18,470 nucleotides of DNA, from the NCBI GenBank assembly GCA_013814015.1, contig JACCQS010000032.1:1-18470 (forward strand), written 5' to 3'. The stretch comes from Geodermatophilaceae bacterium. GTDB taxonomy: Bacteria; Actinomycetota; Actinomycetes; Mycobacteriales; Geodermatophilaceae. This document shows positions 1 to 6,255 of the stretch, one piece after another (within the stretch, counting starts at the first letter, position 1; the number at the start of each line of letters is the position of its first letter). The notes beneath the pieces were generated by a model. It searched no databases. It was not told the DNA's origin and saw nothing but the letters and a program-made list of their open reading frames with translations. A program made the translations under genes and the position numbers.

Positions 1-530
1 GCACCACCCATGGTGTACGACGGGCGCACCACCACCGGATAACCGAGCTCGGTCACGGTGGAGAGGATCTCCGGCATCGAGGCACAGACCGAGCTGTCCG
101 GGGTCTCCGCCCCGATCGAGGCGACGATGTCCTTGAAGACCTGGCGGTCCTCACCGCGCTGGATCGCGTCGATGTCGGCCCCGATCAGCTCGACGCCGTA
201 CCGCTGCAGCACGCCTCGCTCGTGCAGACGGACGGCGACGTTCAGCGCGGTCTGTCCGCCGAGCGTCGCCAAGATGGCATCCGGTCGCTCGCGGTCGATC
301 ACCTTTTCGACGTACTCGTCGGTCAGTGGCTCGATGTAGGTGGCGTCGGCGAACTCCGGGTCGGTCATGATGGTGGCGGGGTTGGAGTTGACCAGGCTGA
401 CCCGGATTCCCTCGGCGCGCAGGACGCGGCAGGCCTGGGTCCCCGAGTAGTCGAACTCGCAGGCCTGCCCGATCACGATCGGCCCGGAACCGATGACCAG
501 GACATGCCGCAAATCCTCGCGCTTAGGCAT
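1..530 (-). CDS. carB: Carbamoyl-phosphate synthase large subunit, N-terminal part (cut by window edge)
   Basis: This is the large ATP-grasp subunit that makes carbamoyl phosphate from bicarbonate, ATP and the ammonia delivered by CarA, for both pyrimidine and arginine synthesis in the cytoplasm. Only the first 176 codons lie in the window. The protein begins MPKREDLRHVLVIGSGPIVI and continues with GQACEFDYSGTQ and NSNPATIMTDPE (the biotin-carboxylase-like N-lobe). It ends inside GYPVVVRPSYTMGG of the first ATP-grasp domain, all hallmark CarB stretches. The ATG start at 530 overlaps the carA stop by 8 bases, and an AAGGG ribosome-binding sequence lies about 10 bases upstream within carA. As the last visible gene of the pyr operon it should be translationally coupled to carA. 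Identity is certain; the rest of the gene cannot be judged. Confidence 0.97.
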   Translation of the reverse strand, partial: MPKREDLRHVLVIGSGPIVIGQACEFDYSGTQACRVLRAEGIRVSLVNSNPATIMTDPEFADATYIEPLTDEYVEKVIDRERPDAILATLGGQTALNVAVRLHERGVLQRYGVELIGADIDAIQRGEDRQVFKDIVASIGAETPDSSVCASMPEILSTVTELGYPVVVRPSYTMGG

Positions 531-1737
531 GCCCGCGCTGCCCTTTCGCGGCCGAGAGCAACTTGACGAACCGATCGAAGAGGTAGTCCGCATCGTGCGG
601 ACCGGCCGCCGCCTCCGGGTGGTATTGAACGGAAAAGGCGGGTGTTTCTAGGCAGGTCAGGCCCTCCGCCACGCCGTCGTTGAGGCACACATGGCTGATC
701 TCGGCCGGACCGTACGGCGTGTCGAACGGCTCAGGTCGGTAGCCGGCCGCGAAGGGCTCACCCGCTCCGGATCCCTCCCGAGCCTGGATGGCGAAGCCGT
801 GGTTGTGCGCGGTCACCTCGACCTTGCCGGTGGCCCGGTCCAGCACCGGAAGGTTGATGCCGTGGTGGCCGTAGCGCAGCTTGTAGGTCGACAGCCCCAA
901 TGCGCGGCCGAGGATCTGGTTGCCGAAGCAGATGCCGAACAGCGGGACCCCGGCATCCAGGACGCCGCGCACCGCCTGCACCGCGTAGTCCGCAGTCGCC
1001 GGGTCGCCGGGACCGTTGCTGATGAACACCCCATCCGGGAAGTCGGCGAGCAGGCCCTCGGCGGTGGTCCGCGCCGGGTGCACCTGCACTTCGATGCCTC
1101 TTTGGGCCATCCGGTGTGGGGTCATCGTCTTGATGCCGAGGTCCAGAGCGGCCACCCGAAAGCGCGGGGAACCCAGTGCCGCAACGACATAGCGGTGCTT
1201 GGTGCTCACACCGGGGGCGAGATCGGCCCCGGCCATCTGCGGCGCCGCCTGCACCGCGGCAAGCACCTCCTCGACGTCGGCGGTCACGCTGGAAATCCCG
1301 ACTCGCATCGCACCTCGTTCCCGCAGGTGTCGGGTAAGGGCACGGGTGTCGATGCCGCTGATGCCCACCACACCGGCATCGACGAGCGCGGACTCTAGGC
1401 TGCGTCGCGAACGCCAACTGGACGGTCGCGGACTGGGATCGCGTACGACGAAGCCGGCCACCTGAATGCCGTCGGATTCGCCGTCCTCGTCGTTCATCCC
1501 GGTGTTGCCGATCTGCGGAGCCGTCATCACCACCACCTGGCCGGCATAGCTGGGGTCGGTCAGCGTCTCCTGGTAGCCGGTCATCCCGGTGTTGAAGACC
1601 GCCTCGCCGAGGGTCTGCCCGATCGCCCCGAACGACTCGCCCCGAAAGGCCCGACCATCTTCGAGCACCAGGAGGGCGGCACCCTCGTGGCGGTTTTGAC
1701 GTAAACCGTCAGATCTCCACGCGGGCGCGGTTGTCAC
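523..1737 (-). CDS. carA: Carbamoyl-phosphate synthase small (glutaminase) subunit
   Basis: A 404-residue glutamine amidotransferase subunit that hydrolyses glutamine and channels ammonia to CarB. The N-terminal CPSase small-chain domain spans roughly residues 20-160 (LVLEDGRAFRGESFG, FNTGMTGYQETLTDPSY). The class I glutamine amidotransferase domain spans roughly 190-395. Cys270 in PLFGICFGNQ is the nucleophile, and His373 and Glu375 in SVQYHPEA complete the triad. The nucleophile elbow reads GICFGNQ rather than the enterobacterial GICLGHQ; I recall this variant as usual in actinobacterial CarA. The start is GTG at 1737, forming a GTGA overlap with the pyrC stop, with AAGG about 8 bases upstream. 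Many actinobacteria have a small membrane/PH-domain gene between pyrC and carA; it is absent here. Confidence 0.97.
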   Translation of the reverse strand: MTTAPAWRSDGLRQNRHEGAALLVLEDGRAFRGESFGAIGQTLGEAVFNTGMTGYQETLTDPSYAGQVVVMTAPQIGNTGMNDEDGESDGIQVAGFVVRDPSPRPSSWRSRRSLESALVDAGVVGISGIDTRALTRHLRERGAMRVGISSVTADVEEVLAAVQAAPQMAGADLAPGVSTKHRYVVAALGSPRFRVAALDLGIKTMTPHRMAQRGIEVQVHPARTTAEGLLADFPDGVFISNGPGDPATADYAVQAVRGVLDAGVPLFGICFGNQILGRALGLSTYKLRYGHHGINLPVLDRATGKVEVTAHNHGFAIQAREGSGAGEPFAAGYRPEPFDTPYGPAEISHVCLNDGVAEGLTCLETPAFSVQYHPEAAAGPHDADYLFDRFVKLLSAAKGQRGHA

Positions 1738-3029
1738 CGCTGGGCCTTGCCGTCCAGCACGGTGGGAATCCCGCGGAGGAACGTCGCGACGACTCGTGCC
1801 GGCAGTTCCCGACGGGCGTACGGAGTGTTCCGTGCCCGGCTGGCCAATTCTGCCGGCGTGACGACAGTTCGAGCGTCGGGGTCGATCAGCGTGAGATTGG
1901 CCGGTCGCCCGGTCTCCAGCGGCTGACCGTGGTCATCGAGCTGACCGATCCGGGCCGGACGTATCGACATCCGATCGGCCAGGCCGCGCCAGTCCAGCAG
2001 TCCGGTGCAGATCATCGCCTCGACGGCCACAGACAGCGCCTGCTGCAGCCCCAGCATGCCCGGGCGAGCCATCGCCCACTCACACTCCTTGTCCTCCATG
2101 GCATGCGGCGCATGATCAGTGGCGACCGCATCGATGGTGCCTTCGGCCAGGCCGGCCCGCAATGCGTCGACGTCCTCGGCCGTGCGTAGCGGCGGATTGA
2201 CCTTGAAGAGCGGGTCGTACCCGGTTACGCATTCGTCGGTGAGCAGCAGGTGGTGCGGCGTGACCTCACAGGTGACCGGGATCCCGTCAGCCTTCGCTCG
2301 GGCGAGAATGGCCACGCTCCCCCGAGTCGACAGGTGGCAGACGTGCAACCGCGAGCCGACATGAGCGGCCAGCAGGACGTCGCGGGCGATGATCGCCTCC
2401 TCGGCGACGCTCGGCCACCCGGCCAGCCCCAGTCGGGCAGACAGGACGCCCTCGTGCATCTGGGCGTTCTGGGTCAGCCGGGGTTCCTCGGCGTGTTGGG
2501 CGATCACCCCGTCGAAGGCCTTGACGTATTCCAGAGCGCGGCGCATGAGCGCTGGGTCGGCGACACACACCCCGTCGTCGGAGAACACCCGCACCCGAGC
2601 GGGCGAGTCCGCCATTGCGCCGAGTTCGGCGAGTCGGGTCCCGCCCAGTCCGACGGTCACGGCCCCAACCGGGGCAACGTCCACCAATCCGGCGTCGCGG
2701 CCCAGGCGCCACACCTGTTCGACGACGCCGGCGGTATCGGCGACCGGATCGGTGTTGGCCATCGCGTGAACCGCGGTGTAACCGCCCAGAGCCGCTGCCC
2801 TGGAGCCGGTCTCGACCGTCTCCGCGTCCTCTCGACCGGGTTCACGCAGATGGGTGTGCAGGTCCACCAGGCCGGGCAGCGCGATCAGCCCGCCGGCATC
2901 CAGGATCTGCGCGCCGACGGCCTTCAGATCGTGGCCGGCATCGGCGATGACTCCGTCTCGAAGCAGCAGATCCACGGCCTGCTCGCCGTACGGTCGAACC
3001 CTCCGGATCAGCCATGCGGCGGAGGTCAT
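1734..3029 (-). CDS. pyrC: Dihydroorotase (type I, PyrC)
   Basis: A 431-residue zinc amidohydrolase catalysing the reversible cyclisation of carbamoyl aspartate to dihydroorotate, the third step of UMP synthesis. Metal and catalytic residues are all visible: His58 and His60 (DLHTHLREPG), Asp151 or Asp152 (VFSDDG), His179 (IAQHAEE), His232 (VCHLSTRGS) and Asp305 (ATDHAPH). The order and spacing match long class I bacterial dihydroorotases, which can associate with PyrB; no degenerate site is seen, so it should be active. The ATG start at 3029 overlaps the pyrB stop as ATGA, and the stop overlaps the carA GTG, so translation is probably coupled on both sides. The ribosome-binding sequence is weak, which agrees with coupling. 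Confidence 0.97.
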   Translation of the reverse strand: MTSAAWLIRRVRPYGEQAVDLLLRDGVIADAGHDLKAVGAQILDAGGLIALPGLVDLHTHLREPGREDAETVETGSRAAALGGYTAVHAMANTDPVADTAGVVEQVWRLGRDAGLVDVAPVGAVTVGLGGTRLAELGAMADSPARVRVFSDDGVCVADPALMRRALEYVKAFDGVIAQHAEEPRLTQNAQMHEGVLSARLGLAGWPSVAEEAIIARDVLLAAHVGSRLHVCHLSTRGSVAILARAKADGIPVTCEVTPHHLLLTDECVTGYDPLFKVNPPLRTAEDVDALRAGLAEGTIDAVATDHAPHAMEDKECEWAMARPGMLGLQQALSVAVEAMICTGLLDWRGLADRMSIRPARIGQLDDHGQPLETGRPANLTLIDPDARTVVTPAELASRARNTPYARRELPARVVATFLRGIPTVLDGKAQR

Positions 3030-3964
3030 GCCACGCCGGCTTCGCTGGTCGATGCCCCACCCAGAAGGAGATAGAGCACCGCCATCCGCACGGACAGGCC
3101 GTTGCTCACCTGTTCCACGATCGTCGAGCGGACCGAATCGGCTACCTCTGCCGCGATCTCCATGCCTCTGTTCATGGGACCGGGGTGCATGACGATGGCC
3201 TCGTCGGACATGGCGGCCATCCGCCGGGCATCAAGACCGTACCGGCGGCTGTACTCGCGGACGCTGGGAAAGTACGAGGCATTCATCCGCTCCTGCTGAA
3301 CGCGCAGCATCATCACCACCTCGGCCTTGGGTAGGACGGCGTCCAGGTCGTAACTGATCTCGGCCGGCCATGACTCGACGCCGACCGGGAGCAGGGTGGG
3401 TGGGGCGACCAGGGTGACGTGCGCTCCGAGGGTGTCGAGCAGCACCACGTTGGACCGGGCGACGCGGCTGTGCAGGACATCACCGACGATCGCGACGCGA
3501 ACCCCGTCGAGCCGGCCCAGCCGCCGCCGGATCGTGTAGGCATCCAGGAGTGCCTGCGTCGGGTGTTCGTGGGTGCCGTCGCCGGCGTTGATCACGCTGC
3601 CCTGTACCCACTCGGCCAGCCGGTGCGGGGCGCCGGACGCGCTGTGCCGGCAGACGATGGCGTCGGCACCCATCGCTTCGAGGGTCAGTGCGGTGTCCTT
3701 GAGGCTCTCGCCCTTGGAGACACTCGAGCCCTTGGCCGCGAAGTTGATCACATCGGCGGACAGTCGTTTCGCGGCCAACTCGAAGGAGATCCGGGTGCGG
3801 GTCGAGTCCTCGAAGAACAGGTTGACGACCGTACGACCGCGCAACGTGGGAAGTTTCTTGACCTCTCGCCCGGCCAACGCGGTGTCGATCAGCTCGGCGG
3901 TGTCCAGGATCAGGGTGGCATCGGCCAGATCGAGATCGGCCGCGGAGAGCAGGTGCCGTCTCAT
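3026..3964 (-). CDS. pyrB: Aspartate carbamoyltransferase catalytic subunit
   Basis: A 312-residue enzyme that joins carbamoyl phosphate to aspartate, the committed step of pyrimidine synthesis. The carbamoyl-phosphate binding motif STRTR is at residues 54-58 (FFEDSTRTRISFELA). The mobile 80s loop SVSKGESLKD follows with Lys84, then HEHPTQ at 132-137, and MHPGPMNRG is near residue 260. Length is typical of catalytic chains. No pyrI regulatory subunit is encoded next to it, as expected in actinobacteria, where control is through PyrR on the mRNA rather than CTP/ATP allostery through PyrI. The ATG start overlaps the pyrR stop by 4 bases, and GAGGTGG lies upstream as a ribosome-binding sequence. 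Confidence 0.97.
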   Translation of the reverse strand: MRRHLLSAADLDLADATLILDTAELIDTALAGREVKKLPTLRGRTVVNLFFEDSTRTRISFELAAKRLSADVINFAAKGSSVSKGESLKDTALTLEAMGADAIVCRHSASGAPHRLAEWVQGSVINAGDGTHEHPTQALLDAYTIRRRLGRLDGVRVAIVGDVLHSRVARSNVVLLDTLGAHVTLVAPPTLLPVGVESWPAEISYDLDAVLPKAEVVMMLRVQQERMNASYFPSVREYSRRYGLDARRMAAMSDEAIVMHPGPMNRGMEIAAEVADSVRSTIVEQVSNGLSVRMAVLYLLLGGASTSEAGVA

Positions 3965-4539
3965 CGGACCACCACCTCGTCGATGCCGTCGGTCTCGACG
4001 AGAGAAACTCGGACCTGCTCGCGGGCCGAGGTGGGCACATTCTTTCCGACGTAGTCAGCCCGGATCGGCAGTTCACGGTGTCCCCGATCGACGAGCACTG
4101 CCAGTTGCACCACCCGCGGGCGGCCGACCTCACGCAAGGCGTCCAGCGCAGCGCGCACAGTGCGCCCGGAGTACAGGACATCGTCGACGAGTACGACGTG
4201 CCGCCCCTCGATTCCGCCGTCGGGAATGCAGGTCGGTGACAACGGACGCACCCCGCGGCTGCGGAGATCATCGCGGTACAGCGTGATATCGACGCTTCCC
4301 ACTGGAATGGGGTCAGCTGACCGGTCGACGAAGAGCCCGATCCGCTGGGCCAGCCGGGAGGCCAGCGGGCCGCCGCGGGTCGGGATTCCCAACAGGGTCA
4401 GTTCGCCAAGGTGCTCATCGCCGGCGCGTTCGATGATCTCATGAGCAATCCGGTCGATGACGCGGGCGATGGCCGGGGAGTCGAGGATCGTCCGGCCACT
4501 CGCAGCGGCGGGCTGGACAGCATTCTGGGCAGCGCGCAT
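3961..4539 (-). CDS. pyrR: PyrR, bifunctional pyr mRNA-binding regulator / uracil phosphoribosyltransferase
   Basis: A 192-residue type I phosphoribosyltransferase-fold protein. In this family it senses UMP/UTP, binds a hairpin in pyr mRNA, and may also convert uracil plus PRPP to UMP. The PRPP-binding loop VVLVDDVLYSGRT is at residues 115-127, preceded by GIPTRGGPLASRLA (51-64) and the SVDITLYRDDLRSRG segment (82-96) characteristic of PyrR. The ATG at 4539 was chosen because AGGAGG (4550-4555) lies 10 bases upstream and the protein then has the usual length. Another ATG at 4547 is out of frame. It heads the operon and is preceded by the hairpin it is expected to bind, giving a negative feedback loop on itself and the whole operon. 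Confidence 0.96.
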   Translation of the reverse strand: MRAAQNAVQPAAASGRTILDSPAIARVIDRIAHEIIERAGDEHLGELTLLGIPTRGGPLASRLAQRIGLFVDRSADPIPVGSVDITLYRDDLRSRGVRPLSPTCIPDGGIEGRHVVLVDDVLYSGRTVRAALDALREVGRPRVVQLAVLVDRGHRELPIRADYVGKNVPTSAREQVRVSLVETDGIDEVVVR

Positions 4540-4550
4540 GTGCGCATCGC

Positions 4551-4585
4551 CTCCTTCTCCGCCTCACGGGACGGGGTTAAAGGAG
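4551..4585 (-). promoter_or_regulatory. PyrR-binding RNA hairpin overlapping the pyrR ribosome-binding site
   Basis: On the minus strand the leader folds into a two-part hairpin. The lower stem pairs CTCCTT (4585-4580) with AAGGAG (4556-4551). An asymmetric internal loop (4579-4575 against 4558-4557) separates it from the upper stem (CCG 4574-4572 with CGG 4561-4559, a U-G wobble 4571/4562, and C-G 4570/4563). The apical hexaloop is CCGUGA (4569-4564), fitting the PyrR loop consensus CNGNGA, and the stretch TCCCGTGAGG fits UCCNGNGAGG exactly. The lower stem contains most of the pyrR Shine-Dalgarno sequence AGGAGG. No antiterminator/terminator pair is visible. PyrR-UMP binding should therefore repress translation, as described for mycobacterial pyr leaders, rather than attenuate transcription. 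Confidence 0.85.
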
Positions 4586-4598
4586 CAGGATCGTGGTC

Positions 4599-4627
4599 AG
4601 AGTAGCCGAATACGATCAGTCACCCAA
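4599..4627 (-). promoter_or_regulatory. Candidate promoter of the pyr operon
   Basis: On the minus strand TTGGGT (4627-4622) and TACTCT (4604-4599) are separated by 17 bases. They resemble a SigA-type -35 (TTG conserved) and an actinobacterial TANNNT -10. Transcription would begin near 4592 and give a leader of about 50 nucleotides that includes the complete PyrR hairpin. This is a pattern match only; no other better-spaced pair was seen between the hairpin and the BldD operator. Confidence 0.45.
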
Positions 4628-4659
4628 CGCTACCCACGCACGATCTCAGCAGAACTTCA

Positions 4660-4674
4660 TGTACGCTGCGTAAC
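4660..4674. promoter_or_regulatory. BldD-type operator (nTnACnCWGnGTnAn)
   Basis: The stretch contains TACGC-T-GCGTA, a perfect 11-base inverted repeat (4662-4672). It matches 8 of the 9 specified positions of the 15-base BldD consensus known from Streptomyces (the only mismatch is G for T at 4661). It lies about 53 bases before the bldD start codon, as expected for autoregulation, and about 33 bases upstream of the putative pyr -35 on the other strand. BldD dimers held by tetrameric c-di-GMP bind such sites. The function here is inferred from the match and the position. Confidence 0.65.
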
Positions 4675-4679
4675 GAACT

Positions 4680-4692
4680 GCCCGGTTCGGGC
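4680..4692 (+). promoter_or_regulatory. Short inverted repeat in the bldD leader
   Basis: GCCCG (4680-4684) and CGGGC (4688-4692) form a perfect 5-base-pair stem with a GTT loop between the BldD operator and the bldD ribosome-binding sequence (AGGGA at 4716-4720, 6 bases before ATG). I could not identify a convincing -10/-35 pair for bldD. The hairpin may be chance in GC-rich DNA. Confidence 0.25.
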
Positions 4693-4726
4693 TAGAAAGA
4701 GCCGCCATCAGTAGCAGGGACACACG

Positions 4727-5242
4727 ATGACCAGCGATTACGCTCGCGCCCTCGGCGCCCGGCTCCGGGCCATCCGGAATCAGCAGGGCCTTTCCCTTCA
4801 GGGCGTGGAGGACAAGTCCAACGGTAGGTGGAAGGCCGTTGTGGTGGGTTCCTACGAGCGGGGCGATCGAGCGGTCACCGTCCAGCGGCTGTCCGAACTC
4901 GCCGCCTTCTATGGCGTGCCAGCCATCGAACTCTTGCCTGATCCCCGGCCGAGCAGTGCCCAGACGAACGTGGAGAAGATCGTCCTCGACCTCGAGGCGC
5001 TGGGCACGGTTCCGGTCGACGAGGCGGGACCGCTGTCCCGTTATGCCTCGACGATTCAGGCGCAGCGACACGAATACAACGGAAGGGTGTTGTCCATCCG
5101 GGCCGAGGATCTGCGTTCGTTGGCGATCATCTACGACATGGCGCCTTCGGAACTCTCCGAGCGGCTGCAGGACTGGGGTGTCATCTCCGGCCCTCCCGAC
5201 GAAGATCCAGACCTTGCCGAGCGGCCCTCGGCAACCGGTTAG
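4727..5242 (+). CDS. bldD: BldD-family c-di-GMP-responsive transcriptional regulator
   Basis: A 171-residue protein with an N-terminal XRE/Cro-type helix-turn-helix domain (about residues 5-72: ALGARLRAIRNQQGLSLQGVE, GSYERGDRAVTVQRLSELAAFYGVP). A linker follows, then the BldD C-terminal domain (about 80-153). In Streptomyces, BldD binds tetrameric c-di-GMP through an RxD-x8-RxxD signature and then represses developmental genes. The aligned residues here are Arg114, Glu116, Arg125 and Asp128 (QRHEYNGRVLSIRAED), with identical numbering but Glu instead of Asp at 116. It is the only complete plus-strand gene, divergent from the pyr operon and convergent with nusB, overlapping the nusB stop by 4 bases. 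An operator for its own product lies upstream. Target genes elsewhere cannot be judged from this window. Confidence 0.93.
   Translation: MTSDYARALGARLRAIRNQQGLSLQGVEDKSNGRWKAVVVGSYERGDRAVTVQRLSELAAFYGVPAIELLPDPRPSSAQTNVEKIVLDLEALGTVPVDEAGPLSRYASTIQAQRHEYNGRVLSIRAEDLRSLAIIYDMAPSELSERLQDWGVISGPPDEDPDLAERPSATG
5214..5234 (-). terminator. Terminator-like hairpin just after nusB, inside the bldD 3' end
   Basis: TTGCCGAG (5214-5221) and CTCGGCAA (5227-5234) form a perfect 8-base-pair inverted repeat around a 5-base loop. On the minus strand it begins 4 bases after the nusB stop codon, the position expected for the terminator of the aro-efp-nusB transcript. On the plus strand it falls within the last codons of bldD, 5 bases before its stop. 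No T-tract follows on either strand, which is common for actinobacterial terminators but lowers certainty. Confidence 0.5.
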
Positions 5243-5670
5243 GAGTCCGACCGTCCCGCCGCGGGTAGCTCGATAGGCGCCTCGCGGGCGACTGCGCCCA
5301 GCACCCCGTTGATGAACCCAGCTGACTCATCGGTGGAAAGACTCTTGGCCAATTCCATCGCCTCGTCGATCGCGACTGCATTCGGAACGTCGCAACAGTA
5401 GAGCAGTTCGAAGATCGCGATCCTGAGCAGCGCCCGATCCACTCCGGGTAGCCGAGGCAGCGTCCAGCCGTGGGCGTGCTCGGAGATCAGGCCGTCGATG
5501 ACCTCCTGATGCGCCACCACGCCCTCCACGAGGAGCTGCGCGTAGGGGGCCACCGGCGGCTGGGCCTGCGCAGTGCGATCCGAGAGCAGGTCCGCGGCAG
5601 CCAAGCCCCGTATATCAGCCTCGAACAGGACGTCCAACGCCCGCTTACGGGCCTTGCGTCGAGCTGACAC
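5239..5670 (-). CDS. nusB: Transcription antitermination factor NusB
   Basis: A 143-residue all-helical RNA-binding protein that, with NusE (S10), recognises boxA in rRNA leaders and helps antitermination and rRNA processing. It starts SARRKARKRALDVLFEAD, the classic NusB N-terminus. The core helices LLVEGVVAHQEVIDGLI and LPGVDRALLRIAIFELL follow, and then VAIDEAMELAKSLSTDESAGFINGVLG (about 99-125), the conserved C-terminal half. GTG at 5670 is preferred: it places the conserved basic N-terminus correctly and has GAAGG 7 bases upstream. The frame stays open further upstream but only as a read-through of efp. It sits 10 bases after efp. Its TAA stop overlaps the bldD TAG stop on the other strand. 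Confidence 0.94.
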   Translation of the reverse strand: MSARRKARKRALDVLFEADIRGLAAADLLSDRTAQAQPPVAPYAQLLVEGVVAHQEVIDGLISEHAHGWTLPRLPGVDRALLRIAIFELLYCCDVPNAVAIDEAMELAKSLSTDESAGFINGVLGAVAREAPIELPAAGRSDS

Positions 5671-5680
5671 AGCGCAACCT

Positions 5681-6238
5681 TCAGGCCCGGCCGAGGTAAC
5701 GGCCGTCGCGGGTATCCACCTTGAGCCGGTCCCCGGTGTTGACGAACAGCGGGACGTTGATGCTCGCGCCGGTCTCCAGGGTCGCCGGCTTGGTGCCTCC
5801 GGTCGACCGATCGCCCTGCAGGCCCGGATCGGTGTGTTCGACGAGCAGCTCCACGGTGACCGGCAGTTCGACGTAGAGCGGGATGCCGTCGTGAACGGCC
5901 ACCACCGCTTGAGCGTTCTCCAACAGATAGCCGGCGCCCTCGCCGACAACCTCGGCAGCAACCGGGATCTGGTCGAAGGTGTCTCCGTCCATGAAGACGA
6001 AATCGGACCCGTCCCTGTACAGAAAGGTCATGTTGCGCTTGTCCACAGTCGCGGTCTCGACCTTGGTTCCTGCGTTGAACGTCTTGTCGACGACCTTGCC
6101 CGACATGACGCTCTTCAGCGTCGTACGGACGAAGGCCCCGCCCTTGCCGGGCTTGACGTGCTGAAAGTCGATGACCGTCCACAGCTGGCCGTCTAGGTCG
6201 AGGACGATTCCGTTCTTGAGGTCGTTCGTGGTTGCCAT
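5681..6238 (-). CDS. efp: Translation elongation factor P
   Basis: A 185-residue, three-domain tRNA-mimic protein that binds between the ribosomal P and E sites and relieves stalling at polyproline. Domain I carries the tip loop KPGKGGAF with Lys32, the residue that is modified in many bacteria. The two OB domains end with ASINVPLFVNTGDRLKVDTRDGRYLGRA, the family signature. The loop reads PGKGG, whereas many actinobacteria have the palindromic PGKGP associated with an unmodified lysine. No modification gene (epmA/earP/ymfI-like) lies nearby. The ATG start is 17 bases after pepP with no clear ribosome-binding sequence, so translation may depend on coupling. Confidence 0.97.
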   Translation of the reverse strand: MATTNDLKNGIVLDLDGQLWTVIDFQHVKPGKGGAFVRTTLKSVMSGKVVDKTFNAGTKVETATVDKRNMTFLYRDGSDFVFMDGDTFDQIPVAAEVVGEGAGYLLENAQAVVAVHDGIPLYVELPVTVELLVEHTDPGLQGDRSTGGTKPATLETGASINVPLFVNTGDRLKVDTRDGRYLGRA

Positions 6239-6255
6239 CTGTGTGGGTGTGCGGC

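Noticed and set aside
5671..5961. N-terminal extension of nusB into efp
   Set aside because: The extra residues are translated from efp in another frame and precede the canonical NusB N-terminus. GTG at 5670 has a suitable ribosome-binding sequence.
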